From Acidimicrobiia bacterium (GTDB taxonomy: Bacteria > Actinomycetota > Acidimicrobiia > UBA5794 > JAOTWH01), in NCBI GenBank assembly GCA_029863035.1, contig JAOTWH010000032.1:1-15477 (forward strand): a DNA stretch of 15,477 nucleotides, read 5' to 3'. This document shows positions 8,433-14,754 of the stretch, one piece after another. Below the pieces are notes generated by a model. The model made no database searches, had not been told where the DNA came from, and was given only the letters and a program-made list of their open reading frames with translations. A program made the translations under genes and the position numbers. Each line of letters opens with the position of its first letter. Position 1 is the stretch's first letter.

Positions 8433-8545
8433 GCCGAATGCACCTTGGATTGATTGCTCAACCAGATATCGGTGGGCTAGTTACCGAACTTGACTGAATC
8501 CGCTTTCAGGGCGGGCGGTCCAAGAACGGTCCGAATGACTAGCTA
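8433..8545. other. Short intergenic gap between menJ-like and giant gene
   Basis: These 113 bases separate two minus-strand genes. I see no convincing hairpin terminator. There is a short direct repeat of CGGTCC near 8518-8536. AAGGTG, the ribosome binding site of the giant gene, lies at about 8441-8446. No clear -10/-35 pair was found, so the giant gene may be read from the menJ-like promoter or from a promoter I cannot recognise. Confidence 0.4.
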
Positions 8546-9781
8546 TCAGGGACGAGGTCCCACTTCCACCAAGCGCTCCAGCATGCGGTAGGTGCGCTCG
8601 GCCACTCGGGGATCTTCCTCATCCATGATGTTCGCCATGATGCGCAGCACCCCGTTCATCAGAGGGCGGGACCGCAGCCCCGTTCGAACCAGAGTCCTCA
8701 TCAAGGCCGGATTGCCAATGGCTCTGACAAAGGCCCGCGCCACGCGGTGGTAGAGGCCGTAGCGGTCTTCCAGCGCCTGCGGATAAGCAGCCAGCAAACC
8801 AAGGTCGCCTGCTTCCAGCGCTGCCCCGATGTGCGACGCTGCCATGCGACCCGTCTCGTACGCGTAGTCGATGCCTTCCCCGTTGAACGGGTTAACTGCC
8901 CCCGCTGCGTCGCCAACCAACAACCAATTGCGGCCACACTTAGGGCCCACCGAGAAGGCCATAGGAAGCTTGCCGCCCACCGGTTCGCTGATGGCGCTGG
9001 AGCGATCTACCCCCCAGTGCTCGGGCAGTTGATCGACAAGCGCGTCGAGGAGGTCGCTGGTGTTGATTTCCTTCCATCCCTTGAAGGTGGAGAGCACTCC
9101 TACCCCAACGTTGATGGTGCCATCGCCGAGCGGGAACACCCATCCGTAGCCCGGGATCGACCTTCCGTCGGCGTCCCTCACATCGAGATGGCTCTCTATA
9201 TAGGGATCGGTCGACCGTTCGCTGGTGAAGTAGCCGCGCAGGGCCAGTGCATATGGATATCCCTTGGTGCGGTTGGTGCCCAGTTGGCGCCCAAAGCGGG
9301 ACAGGGAACCGTCGGCGACCACAACAACACGGGGTTGCACCTCTTCTATCTCGCCGTTGCGAACCAGTTGCACGCTCGACACACCATTACCGTCGGCGAT
9401 CGCCCTCGCCTCGGTGCCCTGCCGGATAACCGCCCCCTGTTTCTCGGCCAGCATGGCCACCTGAGCATCGAGGTCGGCACGGCGGATCACCCCACCCCAC
9501 GACGGGTACTTGGTGTGGGTTGGCCACTCCATCTCGAGCATGATGTCGCCGGCGTAGGAACGCAATCCCGTGGTCTTGTGGAACTCGATCGCGGAGAAGT
9601 CGTAACCCATCTCCTCCAGCTCGAATATGGCCCGCGGGGTTAGACCGTCGCCGCAGGTCTTCTCCCGCGGATACTCCTTCTTCTCGGCAACCACGACTTC
9701 ATGGCCGGCTCGCGCCAACCAGTGTGCGGCGGCGGTGCCGGCCGGCCCACCGCCAACCACCAAGATCTCGGGAGAGGTCAT
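8546..9781 (-). CDS. menJ: Geranylgeranyl-reductase family flavoprotein, probable menaquinone reductase MenJ
   Basis: FAD-dependent reductase of isoprenoid double bonds. Actinobacterial MenJ saturates one unit of the menaquinone side chain. The 411-residue product begins with a Rossmann dinucleotide motif, GGGPAG (10-15), with an acidic residue (E33) at the end of the second strand. KTCGDGLTPR (41-50) contains the family cysteine near the active site. PGYGWVFPLG (210-219) and GDAAGAVNPFNGEGIDY (290-306) are the C-terminal FAD/substrate signatures. The overall pattern and length match mycobacterial MenJ as I remember it. Another geranylgeranyl-lipid reductase of the same family remains possible. 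It starts at the ATG at 9781 with no Shine-Dalgarno sequence but a -10-like box 7 bases upstream. In several actinobacteria a gene of this family lies directly beside nuoA; here the giant gene sits between them. Confidence 0.8.
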   Translation of the reverse strand: MTSPEILVVGGGPAGTAAAHWLARAGHEVVVAEKKEYPREKTCGDGLTPRAIFELEEMGYDFSAIEFHKTTGLRSYAGDIMLEMEWPTHTKYPSWGGVIRRADLDAQVAMLAEKQGAVIRQGTEARAIADGNGVSSVQLVRNGEIEEVQPRVVVVADGSLSRFGRQLGTNRTKGYPYALALRGYFTSERSTDPYIESHLDVRDADGRSIPGYGWVFPLGDGTINVGVGVLSTFKGWKEINTSDLLDALVDQLPEHWGVDRSSAISEPVGGKLPMAFSVGPKCGRNWLLVGDAAGAVNPFNGEGIDYAYETGRMAASHIGAALEAGDLGLLAAYPQALEDRYGLYHRVARAFVRAIGNPALMRTLVRTGLRSRPLMNGVLRIMANIMDEEDPRVAERTYRMLERLVEVGPRP

Positions 9782-9788
9782 GAGTCTG

Positions 9789-9794
9789 AGGCTA
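9789..9794 (-). promoter_or_regulatory. Candidate -10 box of a leaderless menJ-like transcript
   Basis: TAGCCT on the minus strand fits TANNNT and ends exactly 7 bases before the ATG at 9781. No ribosome binding site is present between them. The spacing is the same as that between TAAGCT and A2360 at nuoA, which strengthens both calls. No strong -35 element is seen. Inference only. Confidence 0.45.
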
Positions 9795-9825
9795 GAGAGG
9801 AGCCGTTAGTAATCGAATATCGAAA

Positions 9826-9992
9826 CGGCCCCTTCCCCCTCAGGGGGAAGTACCTCGGGCCCGTCTCCTCCCCCATCGGGGGAGGTGCCGAGCAAAGCGA
9901 GGCGGAGGGGGCTCTTGCCCGAGGGGATGGGGGTGGAGTCGACCAGCTTTCCTCCCCACCCTCCCCCTGGCCCCCTCCCTGGAGGGAGGGGG
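9826..9992. repeat. GC-rich palindromic intergenic repeat cluster
   Basis: Three strong inverted repeats lie in about 170 bases: 9832-9839 with 9843-9850 (8-base stem, 3-base loop), 9867-9874 with 9878-9885 (8-base stem, 3-base loop) and 9971-9980 with 9983-9992 (10-base stem). Between them is a G-rich stretch with the wording GAGCAAAGCGAGGCGGAGGG and a pyrimidine-rich partner near 9950-9980. The layout resembles dispersed intergenic palindromic (REP/MITE-like) elements known from other bacteria. It contains no credible gene. Confidence 0.65.
9971..9992 (-). terminator. Possible terminator hairpin after the cytochrome c gene
   Basis: A 10-base perfect stem, CCCCCTCCCT with AGGGAGGGGG, starts 8 bases beyond the TAG of the cytochrome c gene when read on the minus strand. 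There is no T-run after it, so it is not a standard intrinsic terminator, but GC-rich hairpins without a U-tract are proposed to terminate in actinobacteria. It may equally be only part of the palindromic repeat. Confidence 0.4.
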
Positions 9993-10000
9993 AGAAACAC

Positions 10001-10888
10001 CTACTCGCCCGCCGCTTCGAGCGGCTCGCCTCCAGCGACGACGCCGCAGTCGACCAGGGCGGACGGCAGGTCCTGGCCGCCGAACTCGACCCGCTCGAAG
10101 ATGACGACGGCAAGCAGCTCTTCCTCCATGAGACTCGCCCCGAACCCAGGCATCTGGGCTCCGCTGCTCCCCACTGGAGTGTCGTTAGCCCCATAGGTCG
10201 CCTCAGGCCAGCCAAGAGTTCCCAACGTGATCCATTGCAGATGGTCGCTGCACTGCGACTCGGGGAACGTGGCGAGCACCGACCCTCCTGCCAAGGCCGG
10301 GAAATTCCCGGCGCCCTGCCCATTGGCTCCATGACATCCGGCGCACAGCCCGTATACCTGCTCGCCCATGGCCCGGAAATTGACCTGCTCAACTCCGAAC
10401 TGGGATCCGTCGCAATTGGAGGCGATGCCGCTCTCCGGATCTATCGCTAGCTGAGCACCGTCGCCGCATCCGGGACCGTTGGGGAGGAAGACGGCGTAGA
10501 GGAAGGCGAAGGCGGGAACGATGATGAACGCGGCCGCTAGCCATCGCGGCACGCCCGTGGGGGACTTCGCGACCGGTTCGAGCTCGGGCTCCGGTTCGGG
10601 CTCCGAGTCTGGCAGCGCCGGCTCGGCCTCGACCACCTCGACTTCGACCGCCTGAGGGGCAGCCGGCGCTGCAGCCGGGGCGGAGGCGTCGGCCGGTGCC
10701 GAATCCGGTGCACTGGCTGCCGCGGCGCCGCCTCCCGAGCCGGCGACAATCTCCCCTCCGCCTGCCCATGCAGTAAGAACGTCCTCAACCGCCACACCAT
10801 CGGCCTTGGCGCGCGCCTGGGCCGAACGCAGTGTCATGTCCGGGGTACTTCTGATCTTGGCCGCGGCTTGGGCGATTAGCTCATCCAC
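10001..10888 (-). CDS. Membrane-anchored monohaem cytochrome c with N-terminal helical module
   Basis: A probable electron carrier of 295 residues. Residues 1-41 form a charged helical module containing RSAQARAKADG (21-31) and VEDVL (34-38). An Ala/Pro/Glu-rich linker follows (about 42-110), then one membrane helix (about 113-136) and an outside cytochrome c domain with haem site CAGCH (182-186). M246 in AQMPGFG is the likely sixth ligand. Four extra cysteines (C141, C159, C213, C281) could form two disulfides. The start is GTG at 10888, chosen because GGAG sits 5 bases upstream; a longer frame to 10978 lies within the preceding gene. It follows the CcoN/CcoO-like fusion by only 8 bases, so the two are co-transcribed. 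The N-terminal module recurs in the cytochrome b C-terminal protein at 14755. Confidence 0.9.
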   Translation of the reverse strand: MDELIAQAAAKIRSTPDMTLRSAQARAKADGVAVEDVLTAWAGGGEIVAGSGGGAAAASAPDSAPADASAPAAAPAAPQAVEVEVVEAEPALPDSEPEPEPELEPVAKSPTGVPRWLAAAFIIVPAFAFLYAVFLPNGPGCGDGAQLAIDPESGIASNCDGSQFGVEQVNFRAMGEQVYGLCAGCHGANGQGAGNFPALAGGSVLATFPESQCSDHLQWITLGTLGWPEATYGANDTPVGSSGAQMPGFGASLMEEELLAVVIFERVEFGGQDLPSALVDCGVVAGGEPLEAAGE

Positions 10889-10896
10889 CGTTGCTC

Positions 10897-12792
10897 CTAG
10901 TCCAGTGCCGCAATGTACCCAGCCAGCGCCGCCAGGTCGACGTCCGACAGATAGTCGTACGAGGGCATGATCGACCACGGCCTGGCGGTCTCGCCGCTAC
11001 GCGGTGAAGCCAGGTGCTCGAGAGTCCAGCGGACGCTGTCAGTCGGGCTGCGCGAACCGGCGTGCATCAGATCGGGCCCAAGGCGGGTCAGGCCGAGCTG
11101 ATGTGGCTCGTCATTGGCATAGTCCCCAGCCATGCTGACGGGCCCTAATCCGACGTCACTGACGATGGGGCGAACCTGTTGAGTGTGGCAATACATGCAT
11201 CCTTCGCTGATGTAGACCTCTCGGCCCGCCTCCTCCACTCCACTGAAGGCCCTCTCTTCTCCGGTCAGACTGGCCTCAGTGTGCGATGACTCCGCCAACG
11301 GAACCAGCGCGACGGCCAAAGCCGCAAGAAGGAACAGCCCAAGCGACCCCCACACCAAAGCTCCCGGAGCTATCGGAGCAGCGATCAAGGCTTGGTTGTC
11401 GTCCCCTTCTTCCCCGAGCGGCGCAGGCCTGACTGCGACGGTCCGCACCGATTGACCGCCTCTGAAGAGATCGAACGTGAAGATCAACTGCCCGATAACA
11501 AAGATCCCGACTCCAACCCACACCACAACGAACCAGGCATCAAGCGGCCGCACCGAATCGATGAAGGCGGGACCGACCGCAGGCGGCGCACCCGAACTTG
11601 CCTCGCCCAACCAGCCGAGACCCTGTTGAAGTCCGGCCGCCCACCACCCGAACGCCGCGATGCCGAGCCCGGTTGCGGATGCCCACCAATGGGCGTTGCG
11701 CCTTCCCTCGCCGAGGAACACGGTGTAGCTGTAGGCCGCCAACCACATGGCGGCGGCCCCGAGTAGCACGATGAGCTCAAAGGCGAAGGTCCACCCTGTG
11801 AACTGCAGGATGCTGGAGGGGGAACGCAGTGCCTGAACGAGGTTGTGGACCGGAACCAAGGCGAATGCTGCTGCGCCCGTCAACAAGAAGCGGTCGACGG
11901 GTTCGCCGCCCTTCCACCGTCCGGTCATCTGCTTGGCGAGGTCGGAAAGAATCGCCCAAACCGGGATCAGTAACACGAAAGCGAAAACGATCGCCACCGA
12001 CTCCAGCCAATCCGGGGCGGGACCGAAGACCCCGAATCGGGGGCCGAGCCAAGCGGCGACGAAAGCGAACGACCAAAAGCCGATACGGCCAACACGGGTT
12101 GGCTCGCTCTTCCCGGCCAGCTGGCCCACCACCCAGTAGGCGGCACCGATTGCCGCCCCCACCAGGCCCGTGAGCAGGAATGCCGAAGCCGAGAACCAGT
12201 TGAGCAATGCCGAGTTCAGCCCTTTGAACCCTGGGATCGCTCCGATCAGGAAGGCCAGTTCCATCCACCCCACCGCCCCCACCAGGAACCACACGGCCGG
12301 AGAGCCGATGGCTTCGCTTCCGGCGATGGTGCGCCACAAAGCGACAACGGCAGCGGCCAGGCCGACGAGGAACGCGATGTCTGCCACCAGCGGCATCTCG
12401 AGATAGACAAGGCCCTGGCTCTGCCCAGCACCTATGGCGACGGTGCCTATTACCACCCCTGCCGTCGTGGCGACAAGCCCGGCTATGGCAAGAGCCGGAC
12501 TACTGAGACCGCGCCCCACAAGGCGAGGGACGATGAAATGAGCTGCCCCCAAAGCCCCGATAGCGAGCCAACCGAAAACCAACAGAGTTGTGGCCATCGG
12601 CCGCAGTCGGCCAAAGGAAAGGAAGCCGCTGCCACCTCCCAGGTCCGGCCACGTCAGTTGCAGCTGATTGACCAAGAAGGCCAAGCCGCCAACCACCCCG
12701 AAGGCCGTAGACACGAGAGCATGGAGCCTGGCGACTCGGTCAGTGGATGGAGCGCTCGACGGAGCCTTCTCCTGTGTTGTCTCCGTAGTCAA
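10897..12792 (-). CDS. CcoN-like domain lacking metal ligands fused to CcoO-like cytochrome c
   Basis: A 631-residue fusion. Residues 1-480 are a polytopic domain (about 12 helices) that aligns, largely without gaps, to cbb3 oxidase subunit I: WF...AG (199-227), FW...W.GP...PDW (239-262) and WT (334-335). The six haem and CuB histidine positions hold A67, S203, R252, F253, F338 and L340, and the active-site tyrosine position holds alanine, so oxygen reduction is unlikely. Residues 481-500 form a last helix, followed by a CcoO-like haem-c domain: EGCMYCHTQQVRP (530-542), RLGPDL (570-575) and IMPSY (608-612, probable M609 ligand). The start is TTG at 12792, with GGAAGGA about 4 bases upstream; a later GTG (codon 27) is possible. 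The comparison used a remembered CcoN sequence and needs a real alignment. The fold is kept over the full length, so it is not an obvious pseudogene. Confidence 0.85.
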   Translation of the reverse strand: MTTETTQEKAPSSAPSTDRVARLHALVSTAFGVVGGLAFLVNQLQLTWPDLGGGSGFLSFGRLRPMATTLLVFGWLAIGALGAAHFIVPRLVGRGLSSPALAIAGLVATTAGVVIGTVAIGAGQSQGLVYLEMPLVADIAFLVGLAAAVVALWRTIAGSEAIGSPAVWFLVGAVGWMELAFLIGAIPGFKGLNSALLNWFSASAFLLTGLVGAAIGAAYWVVGQLAGKSEPTRVGRIGFWSFAFVAAWLGPRFGVFGPAPDWLESVAIVFAFVLLIPVWAILSDLAKQMTGRWKGGEPVDRFLLTGAAAFALVPVHNLVQALRSPSSILQFTGWTFAFELIVLLGAAAMWLAAYSYTVFLGEGRRNAHWWASATGLGIAAFGWWAAGLQQGLGWLGEASSGAPPAVGPAFIDSVRPLDAWFVVVWVGVGIFVIGQLIFTFDLFRGGQSVRTVAVRPAPLGEEGDDNQALIAAPIAPGALVWGSLGLFLLAALAVALVPLAESSHTEASLTGEERAFSGVEEAGREVYISEGCMYCHTQQVRPIVSDVGLGPVSMAGDYANDEPHQLGLTRLGPDLMHAGSRSPTDSVRWTLEHLASPRSGETARPWSIMPSYDYLSDVDLAALAGYIAALD

Positions 12793-12927
12793 CTGGTCCT
12801 TCCCGGTTGTCGCCGGTCGCCACGATAACGAAGCCGGCCCTCCCCCCGGCGACCCATTGGCACATCGCGGGTCGATTTATCCGGAGACCGGTTGTACCTA
12901 CAATGCGCCGACCCCGGAGGGAGATGA
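12793..12927. promoter_or_regulatory. Divergent promoter region of the cytochrome cluster
   Basis: This 135-base gap drives both arms of the cluster. For the plus strand, TACAAT at 12899-12904 is a good -10 box with a weak -35 (TTTATC, 12876-12881) at a 17-base spacing; transcription would start near 12911, just before the GGAGG of the first gene. The -10 overlaps a small palindrome, TTGTACCTACAA (12892-12903), which may be an operator. For the minus strand, TATCGT (12827-12822) is a possible -10. No CRP-type site is seen here. Confidence 0.5.
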
Positions 12928-13521
12928 GTGGAAGACGCGCAGCGAACACGTGTGGGCATCGTCGGCCTCATTGCCGGCCTTGCCATTTTCACAGCAGGGT
13001 TCATGGCGGTTCACTTCATCGGTCTCCCCGAGACGGATTCCATCGGCCGAGACCTCTACCCATTCGTGCCCCGAGGTTGGCAATGGGATATCGGTGCCAA
13101 GATCGTGGCATTGATCGGATCGCAGATCATGGTCGCCGCCGTCGTCTTCGGCTGGCTGTTCGATCGGACATTGACCTGGGCTCGAGCTTCGGTAGGAGCG
13201 ATGATCTTCACCATGGAGATAATCGTGTGGCTCGGCATCGTCCCCAACGAATGGCTTGGGCTGGCCCAAGGCGAGTTCGCGTGGACCTCCCAGAAGGTGG
13301 CGTTCACCCTGCCCAGTTGGCTTGTGTTGAACAACGGGATCTCGATTAGCTACGGCGCCATAAAGGACATAGTTTCTGGGACGTACGCAGCGGGGGTACT
13401 GGGAGCAGTGCTGGTCGGGATGTACAAGTACCAGGAGTGGGACAAGACGCGAGGCGAAGCCAAGCCCCTGCCGCTGTCCGACTATGGCCGGCCCGTGGTG
13501 AAGGAAGGCAGCAGTGGCTAA
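12928..13521 (+). CDS. Unrecognised four-helix membrane protein, first gene of cytochrome b operon
   Basis: I do not recognise this 197-residue protein. It shows hydrophobic segments at about 9-31, 57-78, 85-104 and 148-166. A polar loop lies between the first two (PETDSIGRDLYPFVPRGWQW), and a conserved-looking stretch follows the third (PNEWLGLAQGEFAW, 106-119). The hydrophilic tail (168-197) contains LPLSDYGRPV. There is no cysteine, and the single histidine (H29) does not make a haem pair, so no cofactor is evident. The start is GTG at 12928, chosen for GGAGG 7 bases upstream; the nearby ATG at 12924 is in another frame. It overlaps the ferredoxin gene by 8 bases. From its position it is probably a structural membrane subunit of the same complex, perhaps an anchor for the iron-sulfur protein. 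Confidence 0.8.
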   Translation: MEDAQRTRVGIVGLIAGLAIFTAGFMAVHFIGLPETDSIGRDLYPFVPRGWQWDIGAKIVALIGSQIMVAAVVFGWLFDRTLTWARASVGAMIFTMEIIVWLGIVPNEWLGLAQGEFAWTSQKVAFTLPSWLVLNNGISISYGAIKDIVSGTYAAGVLGAVLVGMYKYQEWDKTRGEAKPLPLSDYGRPVVKEGSSG

Positions 13522-13960
13522 AACCGACGTCTGGTTCGAAACCCCTCCCTTTCGCGACGACTATCAGCTCACCGAGGTCGACCCCTCATATCTGAGCGCA
13601 GCAGTCAAACCGAAGCAGTTCCTCCACATCGACCAGGCGGAGTGCATCTTGTGTGAGGGCTGTGTAGACATCTGCCCGTGGAAGTGCATTCACTACCTCT
13701 CGGTCGACGCCATCTACGAAGCCACCAACACCAAGGACCCCAATGCCGACCCCGAGGCGTTCGGCATGTTCGTTGTCGACGAGGACGAGTGCACCCGCTG
13801 TGCGCTGTGCATCGACCGCTGCCCAACCGGGGTCATCACCCTCGGCAAGTTCGAAGGCTCTCTCGCCGCCTCAGCCGACGACGTTGGGCTGGCACCGTGG
13901 GAAGTGGACACCGGCCAACGAGATTTCAAGAACGGCTACGCATACGGGATGCGGTGGTGA
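13514..13960 (+). CDS. 2x[4Fe-4S] ferredoxin-like subunit of the cytochrome b complex
   Basis: A 148-residue iron-sulfur protein with two CxxCxxCxxxCP motifs: C44, C47, C50, C54 and C93, C96, C99, C103. Each should hold a [4Fe-4S] cluster. An additional cysteine, C58, follows the first motif (CPWKC). The two motifs are separated by a 38-residue insertion, longer than in small bacterial ferredoxins, and the protein has about 40-residue extensions at both ends. There is no signal peptide or membrane helix, so it should lie on the cytoplasmic face. The start is GTG at 13514, with AAGGAAGG about 5 bases upstream and an 8-base overlap with the previous gene. Its place directly before cytochrome b is where a Rieske gene is often found. 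It may exchange electrons between a cytoplasmic donor and haem b. Confidence 0.9.
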   Translation: MAKTDVWFETPPFRDDYQLTEVDPSYLSAAVKPKQFLHIDQAECILCEGCVDICPWKCIHYLSVDAIYEATNTKDPNADPEAFGMFVVDEDECTRCALCIDRCPTGVITLGKFEGSLAASADDVGLAPWEVDTGQRDFKNGYAYGMRW

Positions 13961-13963
13961 ACT

Positions 13964-14752
13964 TTGGCTAACGGGAACGGCAGCGGAAACGGCAAAGTGA
14001 CGATCGGCGAGCGCTTGTCAGATGTGGGCACCAAGGTGCGCGGGAGCGCGGTGTGGTCATCGATCTTCCGGCCGGGCTCACCGTTCCGGGAGGGCTACTC
14101 AGATAGTCCCCGTAACCGCTCCTACGTGATCATGAACAACGTCCTGTATCACCTCCACCCGGTGAAGGTGAAGCGCCACGGAGTGAGGCTGTCGTACACG
14201 CTGTGCCTGGGCGGGCTCAGCTTCTTCCTCTTCATACTGCTCACCATCACTGGCATCTTCTTGATGTTCTATTACCGGCCCACCTCGCCCCAGGCATACA
14301 TCGACATCCAACAACTTCACACAGGCGTGGCGTTCGGCGAGTTGGTGCGCAACATGCACCGCTGGGGAGCCCACCTCATGGTGTTGACGGTCTTTCTCCA
14401 CATGGCCCGGGTTTTCTATCACGGTGCATACAAGCCGCCGCGAGAGTTCAACTGGGTGGTCGGAGTAGTTCTTCTGTTCCTCACCCTGATGCTGTCATTC
14501 ACCGGCTATTTGCTGCCTTGGGACCAGCTGGCCATCTGGGCGGTGACGGTGGGAACCAACATGGGCAACTACACACCGGTATTCGGTCCTCAGGTGAGCT
14601 TTGCCTTGCTCGGCGACTTGAGGGTGACGGCCGACACCCTCCTTCGATGGTATGTGTTACACGTGCTCGCGTTCCCGTTCATCATCGTGATCTTCATGGC
14701 CGTCCACTTCTGGCGAGTACGCAAAGACGGCGGAATCTCAGGGCCGCTCTAG
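13964..14752 (+). CDS. Cytochrome b6-like protein (cytochrome b N-terminal half)
   Basis: The dihaem membrane subunit of a cytochrome bc/b6f-type quinol complex, 262 residues with four main helices. The haem b ligands are H132 and H146 in the second helix and H233 and H248 in the fourth. The 14/15 spacing is that of the b6 type rather than mitochondrial cytochrome b. C81 in LCLGG aligns with Cys35 of plant b6, the covalent attachment site of haem ci. Other family blocks are FYYRPT (102-107), MHRWGAHLMVL (131-141), GYLLPWDQLAIWAV (181-194) and ISGPL (258-262). The start is TTG at 13964, three bases after the ferredoxin stop, with GGTGGTGA just upstream; a GTG at codon 12 is an alternative. The N-terminus (1-75) is longer than in plant b6. 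Confidence 0.93.
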   Translation: MANGNGSGNGKVTIGERLSDVGTKVRGSAVWSSIFRPGSPFREGYSDSPRNRSYVIMNNVLYHLHPVKVKRHGVRLSYTLCLGGLSFFLFILLTITGIFLMFYYRPTSPQAYIDIQQLHTGVAFGELVRNMHRWGAHLMVLTVFLHMARVFYHGAYKPPREFNWVVGVVLLFLTLMLSFTGYLLPWDQLAIWAVTVGTNMGNYTPVFGPQVSFALLGDLRVTADTLLRWYVLHVLAFPFIIVIFMAVHFWRVRKDGGISGPL

Positions 14753-14754
14753 AC

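Noticed and set aside
8747..9643. A 298-codon open frame on the plus strand opposite the menJ-like gene
   Set aside because: The minus-strand frame encodes a clear flavoprotein with all family motifs. The plus-strand product has none and no ribosome binding site of note.
10897..12792. The ligand-less CcoN-like region as a decayed pseudogene
   Set aside because: The frame is open over 631 codons, the helix pattern and landmark residues are kept, and the fused haem-c domain is intact. Random decay would bring stops or frameshifts.
12892..12903. TTGTACCTACAA as a defined regulator site
   Set aside because: It is only a 5-base inverted repeat that overlaps the -10 box; such short palindromes arise by chance, so it is noted only within the promoter region.
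12798..12950. Small open frames across the divergent promoter region
   Set aside because: They run through the promoter and into the flanking genes, have arginine-rich products and no ribosome binding sites that beat those of the real genes.
14203..14754. Long N-terminal extension of the subunit-IV-like protein
   Set aside because: It lies entirely within the cytochrome b6 coding region in another frame; the ATG at 14755 follows the b6 stop by two bases.
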